The position numbers and the translations under genes are program-made. Positions 11,724 to 25,395 of a DNA stretch of 64,000 bases are shown here, piece after piece (the first letter of the stretch is position 1; every line of letters starts with the position of its first letter). Below the pieces are notes generated by a model. That model had not been told where the DNA came from. It saw only the letters and a program-made list of their open reading frames with translations, and ran no database searches. Origin of the DNA: Aquanectria penicillioides (Eukaryota > Ascomycota > Sordariomycetes > Hypocreales > Nectriaceae); the NCBI GenBank assembly GCA_003415625.1, contig PYIU01000003.1, positions 5,704,001 through 5,768,000 on the forward strand. The letters run 5' to 3'.

Positions 11724-14700
11724 GGCCCCAGCACAGCATCGAAAGTCCGGAGGCGGCATATAGCACCCCTGTTCAGAACGGGGCTAGCCTCTTCGTACAG
11801 GCCGCTGCCCAGAACTCTGGTTTTGATGTGACCGGCTCGCAACAACGAGGTCGTGGTGCTGGTCAAGGGAATGCTGGTCCTGGTGGCGAGGCGCCTAATG
11901 CCCGTCACGCCTTGACACCGACCCCCCAAGGGCCACCTGCAGTCAATGGCAATGCAGCAAACCAAGCAAACATGGAACGTCGTGGACCTGTGGAATTTAA
12001 CCATGCCATCAGCTATGTTAATAAGATAAAGGTACACCCTATTGCAACTCTTGTCCTACGTTCAAGAATCAGGCTAATTGGATTTCCTAGAATCGATTTC
12101 AGGATAAGCCTGAGATCTATAAACAATTCCTCGAGATCCTCCAGACTTACCAGAGAGAGCAAAAGCCTATTCAAGATGTGTATGCGCAGGTTACCACCCT
12201 GTTCAACTCTGCACCAGACCTTCTAGAAGACTTCAAACAGTTCTTGCCAGAATCCGCTGGGCAGGCCAAGGCGACCTCAGGTCGGATGGAGGAGGGCACG
12301 CCAACAGGCCCAAGCCATACCCCCCAACCTGGAATGAGAGACGGGCAAAAAATGCCACCTCTTGGCAGCTTTGCGCCTCCCGCGAGTGCGACCAAGGATA
12401 ATAAGAAGCGACCGCGTGCTGATAAGCAGTCTACTCCCACCGGTCCCGCTCTAACCGAACCCCCAGCGGCTACTCGAATCCCCCCTCCAAGCATAAATGG
12501 GAACAAGAGACCCAAACTCAACCATGCAGGTCGACCTGCAGGCGAAACAGCAGTGGAACCAAGCCTCACCCCGATCATGCCAGAGCCCTACCCGCCGCGA
12601 TCATCCTCCACATCGAACCAGGATGAAATTGCTTTCTTCGAGCGCGTCAAGAAGTTCCTCGGCAACCGGTCTGCCATGAATGAGTTCCTGAAACTGTGCA
12701 ATCTCTTCAGTCAGAATATTATCGATCGGAACACTCTGTTCCATAAAGGCGCCCAATTCATCGGTGCCAACCCCGACTTGATGAGCTTCTGGAAGACCTT
12801 TGTTGGGGTTGAAACGCAGGATGTAATTATCGATAACCGCCCGGCCCCGCCAACCGACAAGGTATCTCTGAGCAACTGCAGAGGATATGGTCCAAGTTAC
12901 AGACTTCTTCCCAAGAGGGTAAGCATCGGACCTTGTCTTGAATTCCATACGCATGTCTAACCGTATTACAGGAACGTCTCAAACCTTGCAGTGGTCGTGA
13001 TGAGCTCTGCAACTCGGTTTTGAACGATGAGTGGGCATCACATCCTACCTGGGCATCCGAGGACTCCGGTTTCGTTGCTCATCGCAAGAACCAGTTCGAA
13101 GAAGGTTTGCACCGTATTGAAGAGGAGCGCCATGACTACGACTTCAACATCGAAATCAACCTCAAGTGCATTCAGCTTCTGGAGCCCATCGCCCAGCAGA
13201 TGCTCGCTATGTCTTCTTCCGAACGGGAGACATTCCAGATGCCTGCTGCGCTCGCTGGCCAGAGCACATCGATCTTCAAGCGCGTCTGCAAGAAGATTTA
13301 CGGTGATCGAGGCATCGACGTTGTCAATGATATGTATAGCCACCCCTTCGATGTCGTACCTGTCCTCCTTGCTCGAATGAAGCAGAAGGACGAGGAATGG
13401 CGATTCTCTCAGCGTGAGTGGGAGAAGGTTTGGCATGCCCAGACTGATAACATGCATCTTAAGAGTCTCGACCATATGGGCATTCTAGTCAAGCAGAATG
13501 ATAAGAGGAACTTGACAGCCAAACACCTCGTCGACGTCATCAAGACCAAGCATGAAGAGCAGCGGCGAGAGCGAGCTCTGAAGGGCAAGGCCCCGCGACA
13601 CCAGTTCGTGTGGGATTTCGCTGACAAGGATACCATCGTTGATCTCCTGCGCTTGATGATGCTATACAGCTTGCACAGTGGCCAGCATAGTAGTCAGGAG
13701 AAGGAGCGCATTCTTGACTTTTATGAGACCTTCATCCCTACCTTCTTTGATATACCCGATGAGAGCATCCATGACAAGCTGCCCAAGCTTCAGCCTGACT
13801 CAGGCGAGGAGGAGATTGAGGACCACACACCTGCTGAGCTTACCAACGGTCGCAGCCGCCGAAACGGCAAGAAGGGAGATCTACTTAGGGGAGTTCTTGA
13901 CCCCGGTCGCAATGGCAGCAAGTCTCGAGGCCAGAAGGAAGAGAGCGCCGCTTCTGGAAGCAAGGAGACGACCCCCGATGTTACCTCTGCAAACGAAGAG
14001 GAAATGCCTGATGCCTCCGAAGACGCTGCTGGCCAAGACCTCTCCAACGAGCGTTGGATGCCTAGCATCCCCAAGGCCGTCGTTGTTGGACAAAGCGATG
14101 CTTTGCTCAATGCCGATGGCGAGCTGAAGGCTGATGGCTTCTTTACTCGACCGTGGTACAACTTCTTCACCAACCAGACCCTGTTTGTCTTCTTCAGCAT
14201 ATTCCAGACCCTGTACAGACGACTGCAAGATCTCAAAGAGAGCAGGGACAGGGTGGCCAAAGAAGTTGATCGTATCAACAAGGCCAAACCCGCCCGAGAC
14301 ATTGGCTTCACGGAGAACCACATGAAGTTCTTCGACCTCAACGATGACCCCGAGACCTACTGGCCCAAGACTCTCGAATTGATTGAGGAGTACATCACGG
14401 GAGATGTAGATGAGAACCGGTACCAGGACGTTATGCGACACTACTACCTCAAGACTGGATGGAAAGTGTATACCATCCAGGATCTTCTCAAGACCCTCTG
14501 CCGCCTGGCTCTCACATGCAGTAGCACCGATGCCAAGGAGAAGACTCCTGACTTGATTCAACAATACGTCTCTAGTCGAGAGAAGGAAGAAACGAGCTAC
14601 CAGACAGAGATCAGTGCTCGAAAGTTCGCCGAAAAGTGCGTCAAGGACGGTGACATTTTTGTGATTTGCTGGGTAAGTGAAATTGATATTGTCGTATTGA

Positions 14701-15265
14701 AACTCTGAGAAACTGACCGTACTTGCAGTTCCCTGAAAAATGTGAGGCTACTGTCCGGTGGCTTCAGCGAGAAGAAACGACCTTCTACATGGACGAAATG
14801 CAGCTTCGTGAACGCTGGCAATACTACATCTCATCTTTCATCCGCGTAGAGCCAACTGAGGGAGTCCCGCGATCCAAGTTGCAGAAATCGGTTCTCACGC
14901 GCAACCTTCCCTCCGGTGACACCGACTCAGACGACGACAGCACTCCTAAGCCTATTTCTTACAAGGAGAACTTGACCATCAGCATCTGCTTGAAGAGTTC
15001 TAAGATGGTCTGGGCCCCCGGCACCTCTGAGTATTTTGTCTACGATCAGGCCAAGACTCGCGATCAGCGCGAGCGTCGCGACAAGTTCCTTCGCTCCCTC
15101 TCCAACTACCGAGAGAACAAGCTGCTTGAGAAGTGGGTACACAACCCTGCTTGGACGAAGGACCTGAGCCCCGAAGAGGTCCAGGAGCAAAACAAGAACT
15201 TTGGTCGCTGGATGAATGAGGGTATCGTGTCCCCTACAGCCAACGAAGACGTTGAAATGGACTAG
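10132..15265 (+). CDS. SIN3: SIN3 transcriptional corepressor (paired amphipathic helix protein)
   Basis: Exons are 10132-10754, 11279-11379, 11431-12031, 12091-12918, 12972-14672 and 14729-15265, about 1463 residues. SIN3 is the scaffold of Rpd3-type histone deacetylase complexes in the nucleus. PAH1 begins near residue 209 ([20 protein letters not shown]), PAH2 near 431 ([12 protein letters not shown] across intron 3 to [17 protein letters not shown]) and PAH3 near 621 ([19 protein letters not shown]). The HDAC-interaction region begins at [15 protein letters not shown] (about 703). Low-complexity parts are an Arg/Glu tract near residues 39-55 and a poly-Gln run near 326-338. Exon 1 has a frame break. 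The first frame stops at 10603-10605, while the continuation [16 protein letters not shown] lies one frame back, so one C is missing from the C6 run at 10580-10585. Intron 1 is long (524 nt). Intron 2 (51 nt) is a multiple of three and free of stops. Confidence 0.93.
11687..11723 (+). repeat. CAG trinucleotide repeat coding poly-Gln in SIN3
   Basis: About eleven CAG codons end in CAA and lie inside SIN3 exon 3, between PAH1 and PAH2. A nearby CAG-TGG-CAG interruption precedes the pure run. It encodes a run of roughly twelve glutamines and is likely to vary in length between strains. Confidence 0.95.
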
Positions 15266-16087
15266 ATGGGCACAGGCCAAGCACCACCGCGCCTCTTGCC
15301 ACTTCCTACAGAGGAAGAAATGGTGCCGACACTGGAGGGAATACATATTCGCAAAAGGATTGGAGTGTAGTGGGATGATGACATTGCTTGCTTAAAGAAA
15401 GGGACTATGCAAAAACGGGAAACACAAACATTGGCCCGCCCGGCTTGTGGTAATTTTGGGCCACGCCAGGATTTAGGGACCGGGTTATGGCTATGGCCGG
15501 GGGAATCTCACCAGCGTTTGCTTTTGTTGTCTGTCCTTGATGTGTTTTTTTTTGCTATCCTCTTTTCTTGTCTTATTGTCGTTTTGAGCTTCGTTTATTT
15601 TTTCCTCTCCTTTGAAGACGAGGAGGAAACGGACATTAGGGGAGACTCAGCGGGCTTTCCCTCTGTTTTTCACGGAGGAAACTGATACATGTATTGCGAG
15701 TCTCGTCCAAATGAGGGGGTCCGAGTGAACATGAAGGAGGGACCTTGAGATCCCTCTCTTGTACTCTAGAAGATATAGCCATTACACGTCTATCTATGTT
15801 CCATACATTTTTTTTATCATATTCACTGTCAGTCCATCTGGAGCCTTGTACTACTGTGCCGACATCACTGAATGAATAGTTTATAGAATTTTTACTGGTT
15901 ATGTTCAATTTTAATTAGATAATTTCTACTAGGTATAGAGCAGCAACGATTCATCAGCTATACCAAAATACATCAGACATAGCGATGCGCTTTTGTTTAT
16001 CCTCGTGCCGTATCCCATTCATGTGCGACCATTCGTCACCACTGATATTTCATTCATTGAAGTCATTATGCTTTGACCATACGCTAT
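15266..16087. other. Convergent intergenic region between SIN3 and ERG10
   Basis: SIN3 (+) and ERG10 (-) end facing each other about 820 bases apart. The region has T-rich tracts around 15540-15610 and AT-rich sequence from 15780 to 16060, as expected for two 3' untranslated regions. No gene is supported. Confidence 0.6.
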
Positions 16088-17581
<1,494 letters not shown>

Positions 17582-18635
17582 GTTTACGGTTGAGGAGGAA
17601 TTTGGTGAATGGTAGGTAGCAAAGGAGAATGGGAGATGATATGCTGAAGGAGGGAAGAATTGGAGGAGGGAATGGGAGATTGCGGAAATTTTGTTGAGGG
17701 CAGAGCAGCTGGATTCGGTGTAAATAAACTAGAGGGACCCTGCTTGCTTCTTCCCAGTCAACCAGTCTAACGTGCCTGCCGACCTACCTACCCACGCACC
17801 TACCTATCTACCTAGGTACCTACCTAGGTAGGTAGGTAGGTAATTACTTGTCTACCGAGCCTACTACTTACTACATGTACCGACCTGCCTGCCTCCTTCC
17901 CTAGGTACCTACCTACTTCCTTGCCTCACCTAACCAGGTAGGTGCCTAATTGCCTCTTACAGATCAAGGTACAGCACATGCACTACTGTACCTTGGAAGT
18001 ATGGCGGCAGCTAAGACAATTGCGTACCGACATACCTTAGGCACAAAGCCATGAACAACTGCGATTGGGGATTCCCTCAGAAGTCCGCTGGGGCGTTACG
18101 TATTATCACCGAATGCCCCTCCCTTCCACTTTACGCTTGCGTGCGCTTTTATAAATCGCCGAGTCGCAGGGCAGCATCATTCAAAATATGGATACGGTAG
18201 GGATGGGTGCCATTATGCACAATAGGCATGGAACCCGTCGACTAGAGGCTGAAATGCGCCCCTAAATTGATGTACTGTACCCTCTGCAGCACATGCACCG
18301 ATTAATTCACATGGAGGGGCACACGGCTGTCGCAGGACGCCGTTGTCGGCAGGCGCGACCCTGACTACCACGCTTGCCCCACTTGTGCCTTGCTGCCAGC
18401 TTAGTCCAATCATATCTACCCCGGCGTATGGGGCGCTGTAGCCTTGCATTGATACACGCACGTGATGCAGCCTCGCCCGGCCCGTCGAAAAAGTTGGCGA
18501 GGCCGTTCAGCATCGACCAAGCGCGCGCGAGGCAGAGGCCAAGTTTTGGGCGAAGAACGACACGAGAAGCTGCATTTCCCGCGTCCGTCGCCCGCGCCAC
18601 CTGTATAAGATTTTAATTTCTTCTCTAGGGGCAAG
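17582..18635. promoter_or_regulatory. Divergent promoter region between ERG10 and SNU114
   Basis: About 1.05 kb separates two start codons facing away from each other, so it must hold both promoters. Its middle (17782-17945) is a block of ACCT/AGGT repeats and CCTAGG palindromes. The final bases before SNU114 (18600-18635) include a T-rich stretch and TTCTCTAG. No coding frame is supported. Confidence 0.6.
17782..17945. repeat. ACCT/AGGT tetranucleotide and CCTAGG palindrome block
   Basis: Arrays of ACCT meet arrays of AGGT head to head at CCTAGG (for example TACCTACCTAGGTAGGTAGG around 17819-17838), making near-perfect inverted repeats. A second smaller palindromic cluster lies at about 17900-17945. 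Confidence 0.9.
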
Positions 18636-21600
18636 ATGGATGACCTCTATGACGAGTACGTTCTCCCTCTCTCTCTGCCTATTGACCACTACGCGCTAAC
18701 TCAAGCTCCTTGCAGGTTCGGTAACTTCATTGGCGATGAGGCCGAGTCCGAGGAGGCGTCCGAGGTGGGTGTTGACGCCGGCGATTATGTCTATGACGAT
18801 GAACCTGAGGAGGCGACTGGTGTCACCGGCCAGGAGTTGATGGAAATTGACGGTACGTGTTGCGCCGCCTCGCGCTCTCTTGCTCCGAGAGCTTCGCGGA
18901 GCTTTGAAGCTAATGCACTTTGTTGCGACCAAGCAGATGGGCCATCGAATGCAATTATCCTTCACGAGGACAAGCAGTACTACCCGACGGCAGAGCAGGT
19001 ATATGGCGCCGAAGTTGAAACCCGTGTCGAAGAGGAGGATGCGCAGCCTCTCACCCAGCCCATCATCGCCCCCGTTGAACAGAAGAAGTTCAACATCGAG
19101 GAGGCTGACCTCCCCCCTGTGTTCTTCGACCGCGAATTCATGACCGACTTGATGAACTTCCCCGAACAAACCCGAAATATCGCACTGGCCGGCCACCTGC
19201 ATCACGGAAAGACTGCCTTTGTGGATATGTTGGTTCTTGAAACTCATGACATCACCGACCGTTTGGAAAAAAGGGTCGGTAAAAAGCGGGACGAGCAGTT
19301 GAGATATACCGATGTCCACGTTTTGGAGCGAGAGCGAGGGTTGTCCATCAAGTCAGCGCCAATGAGTCTGGTATTATCCAGCACAAAGGGCAAGTCGCAT
19401 CTTATTAACTTGATTGATACCCCTGGCCATGTCAACTTTGTTGACGAGGTCGCAACCGCGTTTCGTCTAGTTGATGGCGTGTGCCTGGTTGTCGATGTCG
19501 TCGAAGGTGTTCAGATCAACACGGAGCAGATCATCAAACATGCTGTTCTCGAGGACATCCCTCTAACTCTCATCATCAACAAGATGGATCGCCTAATCCT
19601 CGAACTGAAGTTGCCTCCTAAGGACGCTTACTTCAAGCTCAAGCATGTCGTCGAAGAGGTCAACACCATCATCGCGAACACATCTCCTGCCACTGCGACC
19701 TCAAAGCGCATAAGCCCAGAGAAAGGCAACGTCCTATTTGCTTGTACCGACATGGGATGGTGCTTCACGTTGGGGTCTTTCGCCAAGATGTACACCGACA
19801 CCTTTGGTGACATTAACACAGAGGAGTTTGCAAAGCGGCTGTGGGGTGACGTCTACTACAATCCTAAGAAGCGCAACTTCTCGCGGAAACCCATCGAGGA
19901 GCGTGCGGCACGATCCTTTGTGCACTTTGTTTTGGAACCCATCTACAAGATTTTCACACATTCTATCAGCGACAGCCCGGAGCAGTTGCGGCCAGTACTG
20001 GCCTCACTAGGCATCGAGCTCAAACCGTCCCAATACAAGGCTGACGCCAAGGTGATTCTTAAGCTGGTATGCGAGCAGTTTTTTGGGCCTTCGACTGGAT
20101 TCGTCGACATGGTCACTCAGCACATCCCCTCTCCCGTGGAGACTGCCGGGAGACTTCTGGAGAGGTATTACACTGGACCTACGGATACCAAGGTCGCCAC
20201 CTCCATGAAAACTTGTGATCAAGATGGTCCCCTAGTTGTCCATATCACCAAGCTGTTCAACACTTCGGATGCCAAGAGCTTCCACTCTTTTGGCCGCGTG
20301 CTCAGCGGCACAGTTCGGCCTGGCATGCAAGTTCGTGTTCTCGGAGAAGGGTACTCTCTCGATGATGAAGAAGACATGGCTATGGCTTCTGTCGCCGAGG
20401 TCTTCATTGGGGAGTCCAGATACAACATCCCGACTGACGGTGTGCCGGCTGGAAATCTGGTGTTGTTGAGTGGAGTGGACAACTCCATTGTGAAGTCGGC
20501 CACCATCCTTCCGCCCAAGCTTGAGGATGACGAAGATGCGTACATCTTCCGTCCTATCACACACATTACCGAGTCCGTCCTTAAGGTCGCTGTCGAGCCT
20601 ATCAACCCCTCCGAGCTCCCAAAGATGCTTGATGGACTGCGCCGAATTCAAAAGTCATACCCCCTCATCACCACCAAGGTCGAGGAGTCGGGAGAACACA
20701 TCATCCTCGGCACCGGTGAGCTGTACATGGACTGCGTGCTGCACGATCTGCGCCGCCTCTATGCTGATATGGACATCAAGGTCTCGGATCCCGTCACGCG
20801 CTTTTGCGAGACGGTTGTTGAGACATCGGCGACTAAGTGCTACGCCATCACCCCAAACAAGAAGAACAAGATCACCATGGTCGCCGAACAGCTCGACAAA
20901 GGCATCTCGACCGACATTGAGACGGGGGCCGTGCGCATTCGCGATCCAATTCGCAAGACGGCCAAGTTCTTCGAGGAGAAGCATGGCTGGGACAAACTGG
21001 CTGCGCGAAGCATTTGGGCATTTGGCCCTGACGAGACTAGTCCAAACATCCTTCAGGATGACACCCTTCCCACGGAGGTGAGTATTTTAAACCCCTGCCC
21101 CGGCGTCCCTGACCTCTTGTGCCCATTGACAGGCCTGGGGTTGGACAGCTCCATGACTTCATGTTCATGTGTCTTTTATTTTGTGTTTGAATTCTGGAGA
21201 AAAGAGAGTGCTGACAGTGGACGTCTCAGGTCGACAAGAAACTCCTGAACACTGTGAAGGAGTCGATTCGGCAGGGTTTCAGCTGGGCTACCCGTGAAGG
21301 ACCCTTGTGTGAAGAACGTGAGTTGCCGCCCCCTTCCTCTCGCTTCCTATTTCCAGTCGTTGTCGTCGTCATCTCAACCCTGGCGTCATATCTCTCGACC
21401 AGCCAGAGAAAACATAAGTGTCCGACATCGCGGCGGCTTGAGTGAGCCTGTGCCGCCCTCCAACCCTGGCATCACGTCTCGAGTGTTGTGGGCCTTACTC
21501 GACCTGCCAGGGGTGACAACCTCTGCAGGACGCTGTGGGGATCGAACCCCCCCTCCGCCCCTGATTGCACCATCACTGCCGCCCTAATGCAACCTGCAAT

Positions 21601-22482
21601 CCTGCTTTTTTTTTTTCGGCCGGCAAGGGTGGGCGACTTGAGGGAGGTGCGTTGCTGATGTCAGTGGTACCACTACTGGCTGCTTGACTCAAGTGTGTAT
21701 GAGCAAGCCAGTATGTGGTGGCTAGTGCTGGTGCCGCACCCATGTCTATGGGGGGCGATTTCACCGCGACGGGCCGGGGGGTGGAGGGTTGGATTTTGTT
21801 TGACGATCGTTCCCTTGATCGCGGCAGATGCGCTCTGGACTCGAGAGATGTAACCCTAAGGGACACTAAGCTCGCGTGGAACGTTGAACTGAGCTAGACG
21901 CTAACCGGGACGCACAGCTATCCGCAATACCAAATTCAAGGTTACCGACGTTCTACTGGCTAACGAGGCCATCTTCCGAGGCGGTGGCCAAATCATCCCA
22001 CTTCCCGGCGAGCATGCTATTCATCTTTCCTGATGGCATCCCCGCGCCTTATGGAGCCGGTATACTCCGTGTCGGTTACCGGACCCGAAGATTCGTACAT
22101 GGAGGTCTACAACGTGCTGTCGCGGCGGCGTGGGCACGTCCTGTCGGATGGTCCCGTCGCCGGTACGCCCTTGTACAGGGTCAACGGCCTGCTGCCAGTT
22201 ATCGACAGCTTCGGCTTCGAGACCGACCTGCGCATCAAGACACAAGGCAGCTCCATGGTGAGTCTTGTTTTTGACAGCTGGAGCATCGTTCCTGGTGACC
22301 CTCTGGACCGGGAGCAGATCATCCGTCCATTGCAGCCGGCGTCGGCGCAGGCCACAGCTCGCGACTTCGTGCTGAAGACGCGTCGACGTAAGGGGTTGAG
22401 TGAGGACGTCAGCGTCAAGACTTTCCTAGAGCCTGAGTTCTACCAGAGCCTCATGGAGAGCGGAATGCTGGGAGAGATTTGA
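18636..22482 (+). CDS. SNU114: U5 snRNP translation-factor-like GTPase SNU114 (EFTUD2/Cwf10)
   Basis: Exons are 18636-18655, 18716-18852, 18937-21077, 21230-21317 and 21918-22482, about 983 residues. SNU114 is the EF-2-like GTPase of the U5 snRNP that governs spliceosome activation and disassembly together with Brr2 and Prp8. An acidic N terminus ([11 protein letters not shown]) precedes the G domain, with the P loop GHLHHGKT at about residues 138-145, DTPGH at 213-217 and NKMD at 267-270. EF-2-like domains follow, including [20 protein letters not shown] and [20 protein letters not shown]. The last exon needs one extra base. The frame through GGGQIIP hits a stop at about 22030, while [19 protein letters not shown] continues one frame back, consistent with a C missing from CCC at 21997-21999. 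Introns 1 (60 nt) and 2 (84 nt) are stop-free multiples of three. Intron 4 is unusually long (600 nt). Confidence 0.93.
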
Positions 22483-22517
22483 GAGCCGGGGGGTGTGGAA
22501 GTGGAAAGGGAAAAGGA

Positions 22518-22536
22518 GGGGGGGGGGGGGGGGGGG
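22518..22536. repeat. Poly-G run (19 G)
   Basis: Nineteen consecutive G residues start about 35 bases after the SNU114 stop codon. Runs of this length are prone to length errors in assembly. Confidence 0.9.
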
Positions 22537-23091
22537 TTGGAGTGGAGCGGAACTCAGATACGGTGACGAGCCCGACAAGGCTGCCAGAGGGAGAGACTGT
22601 TCGTGGAGAAAGGGCTGAAGAGGAGGGGAGGAGGGCTGTTGGGCGGAGAAACTGGACAATCAGCCTAGATCCTCACATGGATGACGATTATAATGGCCAG
22701 TGCGAGGGCCACGTGTACAAGGATGGATGCTGCAACATGGAAGGATAAAAAGGGTTTAAAATACAGTGCGATGGTGGATGGTGTTGACGGGGGACAAGCC
22801 AAGCCAAGCCAAGCCATCTGGAGGACGAGGGACCCTGTGGTGTGTTACTCTGTAGAGGGGAGACGATTTAGAAGCTTCAGCGAAGCGGTGCACCAAATGC
22901 CAGAAACCAGGATCCCCAAGGTTCAAACAAACCCTGACGTGTTCATTTGTCCCAACATGTGCGAGCAACCCCAACCCGGAGCTCACGGCCCACGGTGAAG
23001 GATCGAGGATCGAACGCCTTGTCGACCTCTAGAACCTCCAAGGGCTAGTTTACTGGGGGCAGTCGAAACCACCCCTCCCCGGGTTCCTTGT

Positions 23092-23145
23092 TGGGGACTG
23101 GGACTGGGACTGAGACTGAGACTAGGACTAGGATTAGGACGGGGA
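23092..23145. repeat. Degenerate (GGGACT)n hexamer repeat
   Basis: Successive GGGACT, GAGACT and GGACTA units form a decaying hexanucleotide array of about 54 bases. Confidence 0.8.
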
Positions 23146-23249
23146 ACTCGGACCCGGACTCGGGCTTTGTGGTCGGACTTGGTTGGGATGAGACGAAACT
23201 AGACGAGTAACGCGAGGAGAAGAAGAACAATAGACAAGAACAAAAAAGG

Positions 23250-23277
23250 AAAAAAAAAAAAAAAAAAAAAAAAAAAA
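23250..23277. repeat. Poly-A tract (28 A)
   Basis: Twenty-eight consecutive A residues follow A-rich sequence. No coding sequence lies immediately 5' of it, and no target-site duplication was recognised, so a retroposed tail is not supported. Confidence 0.9.
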
Positions 23278-23433
23278 GAATGCATCAAGCAGTCTGACGC
23301 CGGGGCGCCTCTTTGTCTAAGCTGACGGGTTCCACAAGAAACACAGGAACGGGAGGTGTCAGTCAGGGTCTGGGCAGAAGGGTGGTGTGGAGGTTTGGAG
23401 GAAGACGAGGTGCCCGCCCACCCCAACCCACTT

Positions 23434-23463
23434 TGACTGACTGACTGACTGACTGACTGACCG
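23434..23463. repeat. (TGAC)n tetranucleotide repeat
   Basis: About seven tandem TGAC units within the gene-free region. Confidence 0.9.
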
Positions 23464-23824
23464 ACAAGTGAAAAACGCTCATGGTTGTTTGGTGACCGGC
23501 GTGTGCATTTGTTCAAAACATTGTCACGAGGAGAGTTGCCAACTTGTGCTGGCCGCGTATTCCCAAACAAGCAAGTCAAGAGGTGCCTGCCAACAAGGGA
23601 AATTGCGTCAACCAAGTAAACAAAAGTCAATTATTCGGACACAATCCGTGCGGGTGTGCGCCGTTGTAGCTTGCGGGGAAAGCAGGGAAGTGGGAGGGAA
23701 AGGGAAAAGGAAGGAGACGAAGAAGAGGAGGGATCTAGGACAGCAAGCAGGAAAATGCAAAGGCGTGGATGGAAAAGCCAGCCTCTCATGTGTGGAGGTT
23801 CTAGAGCAGCGGTATGTGCCACGA

Positions 23825-23828
<4 letters not shown>

Positions 23829-23867
<39 letters not shown>
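23829..23867. repeat. (GA)n microsatellite
   Basis: A pure GA tract of about 39 bases. The frames that cross it are translations of the repeat, not genes. Confidence 0.95.
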
Positions 23868-23869
<2 letters not shown>

Positions 23870-24029
23870 GCTCGGGGAGTTGTGGAGAGGGTTCCGGACA
23901 GGGATTGCCGTATAATGGTGGTGGTGGTGGTGGATTGATCTGGGTAGGTCGGTAGGTAGCTAGGGGGTGGAGAGAAAAAAGACCGAGAGAGATAGAAAGT
24001 GTGGAGTGTGTAGGGACGGAGGTGGAGAG

Positions 24030-24176
24030 GGAGAGGCGGAGAGACGGAGAGACGGAGAGACGGAGAGACGGAGAGACGGAGAGAGAAGGGGAGAGAAGGA
24101 AGGAAGCAGAGGCAGAATGAGAGATAGAGACAGACGGACAGAGAGACAGAGACAGAGACAGAGACAGAGACAGACA
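24030..24176. repeat. (GAGACGGA)n and (GACAGA)n repeats
   Basis: About six units of an 8-bp GAGACGGA repeat (24033-24088) are followed, after a short G/A-rich spacer, by a GACAGA hexamer array (about 24140-24176). Confidence 0.9.
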
Positions 24177-24328
24177 GGGAGTACTTACTGGAGAACAGAA
24201 AGAAAGAAGTTATTGCTTGCTGTAAGGCTTGCCGGGGGGCGTGTAGCTGTCAAGGCATGTCATGCCGCATGGCGCATGCGCCGGAAACAGCTGGGCGCTC
24301 TTCTAAGTCCAAGGCCATGGGCCATGGG

Positions 24329-24353
24329 ATGCGATGCGATGCGATGCGATGCG
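24329..24353. repeat. (GCGAT)n pentanucleotide repeat
   Basis: Four to five GCGAT units follow GGCCATGGGAT. Confidence 0.85.
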
Positions 24354-24615
24354 AAATGCCAAGCCCAGCCATGGAGAGAAGGTGGAAAGGGACTGCACCA
24401 AGAGCATAATAAGATGCCATGCCATGCCGAAAAAGCCATCTTCCTCAAAAAGGCATCTAGCTACCTAGGTAGGCAAGCCATACCGGAATGCGTAACATGG
24501 TGGACGGGACTCACGGGAGCGAGGTCGGAGACAAATCTGGGCCGCGGCGCCGCGCTGCGCTTCGACCATGGAAGGCTAGTAGAGATGGACCTGTTTACTA
24601 GCATCCGTCGAGTAG

Positions 24616-24618
24616 TGC

Positions 24619-24649
<31 letters not shown>

Positions 24650-24660
24650 TGTGTATGTGT
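24616..24660. repeat. Compound (GC)n(GT)n alternating purine-pyrimidine tract
   Basis: A GC dinucleotide run passes directly into a GT dinucleotide run, about 45 bases of strictly alternating purine-pyrimidine sequence before one TAT interruption. Such sequences can adopt Z-DNA when supercoiled. Confidence 0.9.
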
Positions 24661-25395
24661 ATATTGGGGGTGGAGGGGGCGGTCTAATATTCGTAAAGTT
24701 CCCCGCCGCCGGGTTTCTGCAGGAGCCCGGGGCGCCGTTGTCCGTGGGTTGTGGATAACGATGATAATGACAAAGGACGGACCAGCCCACGAAGTGCTAA
24801 GTACGTAGAAGCTTGCTTGTTGGGCATCAGCGTTAGCAGCGCCATGGTATAGGTAGAGAGGTAGGGGAGACGAGCCTGGACCGGCTTGGCCCGCCTTGCC
24901 GGGTTGGTAGATGGTGGTTGGTGGTTAGGTTGGTGGTTAGGTAGGTAAGTAAGGTATAGTTAGTGGGAGAGCGAGAGCGAGGTGCCGGCCAAGAGCTGCA
25001 AATGCCATTGCGGGCGAGCAAACAAACGGGGCCACGGAATACGGCAGTGCAATGCCCTCCCCAGACTCGTCGACCACTCAGGCGGCATATGCAAGTTTGA
25101 TCCCCGGTATCCCATGGAGGTGCGGACTACCGGTGGTATGTACTTTTTCCTGTACGTGTATGTGCATGTACGCATGTGGTGCTATGTATGTTTGAGGCCA
25201 GGTGTGTCTGGCTACTTCCTGCACCCAGGGCCAGGGCCAGATGATAGCAGAGCTCCGAAAACCATCGGGGCTGCGGCCGTGAATTCCGCGCTTCGAACTT
25301 TAGTCGTTACTAAGCTTGGAGGAAAAGGGGGGGGGGTGGTGGGAGGGGTGGTTCGTGGTCGAAAAAAGGCGTCATTTATTAGCACAATCAGGGCA

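Noticed and set aside
23250..23277. Poly-A tract as the tail of a retroposed element
   Set aside because: No recognisable coding or SINE sequence lies 5' of it and no flanking target-site duplication was found. It sits among other simple repeats.
23467..24758. Open frames of 150-260 codons across the GA, GAGACGGA and GACAGA repeats
   Set aside because: They translate simple repeats into Arg/Glu/Lys runs and have no independent sign of coding.
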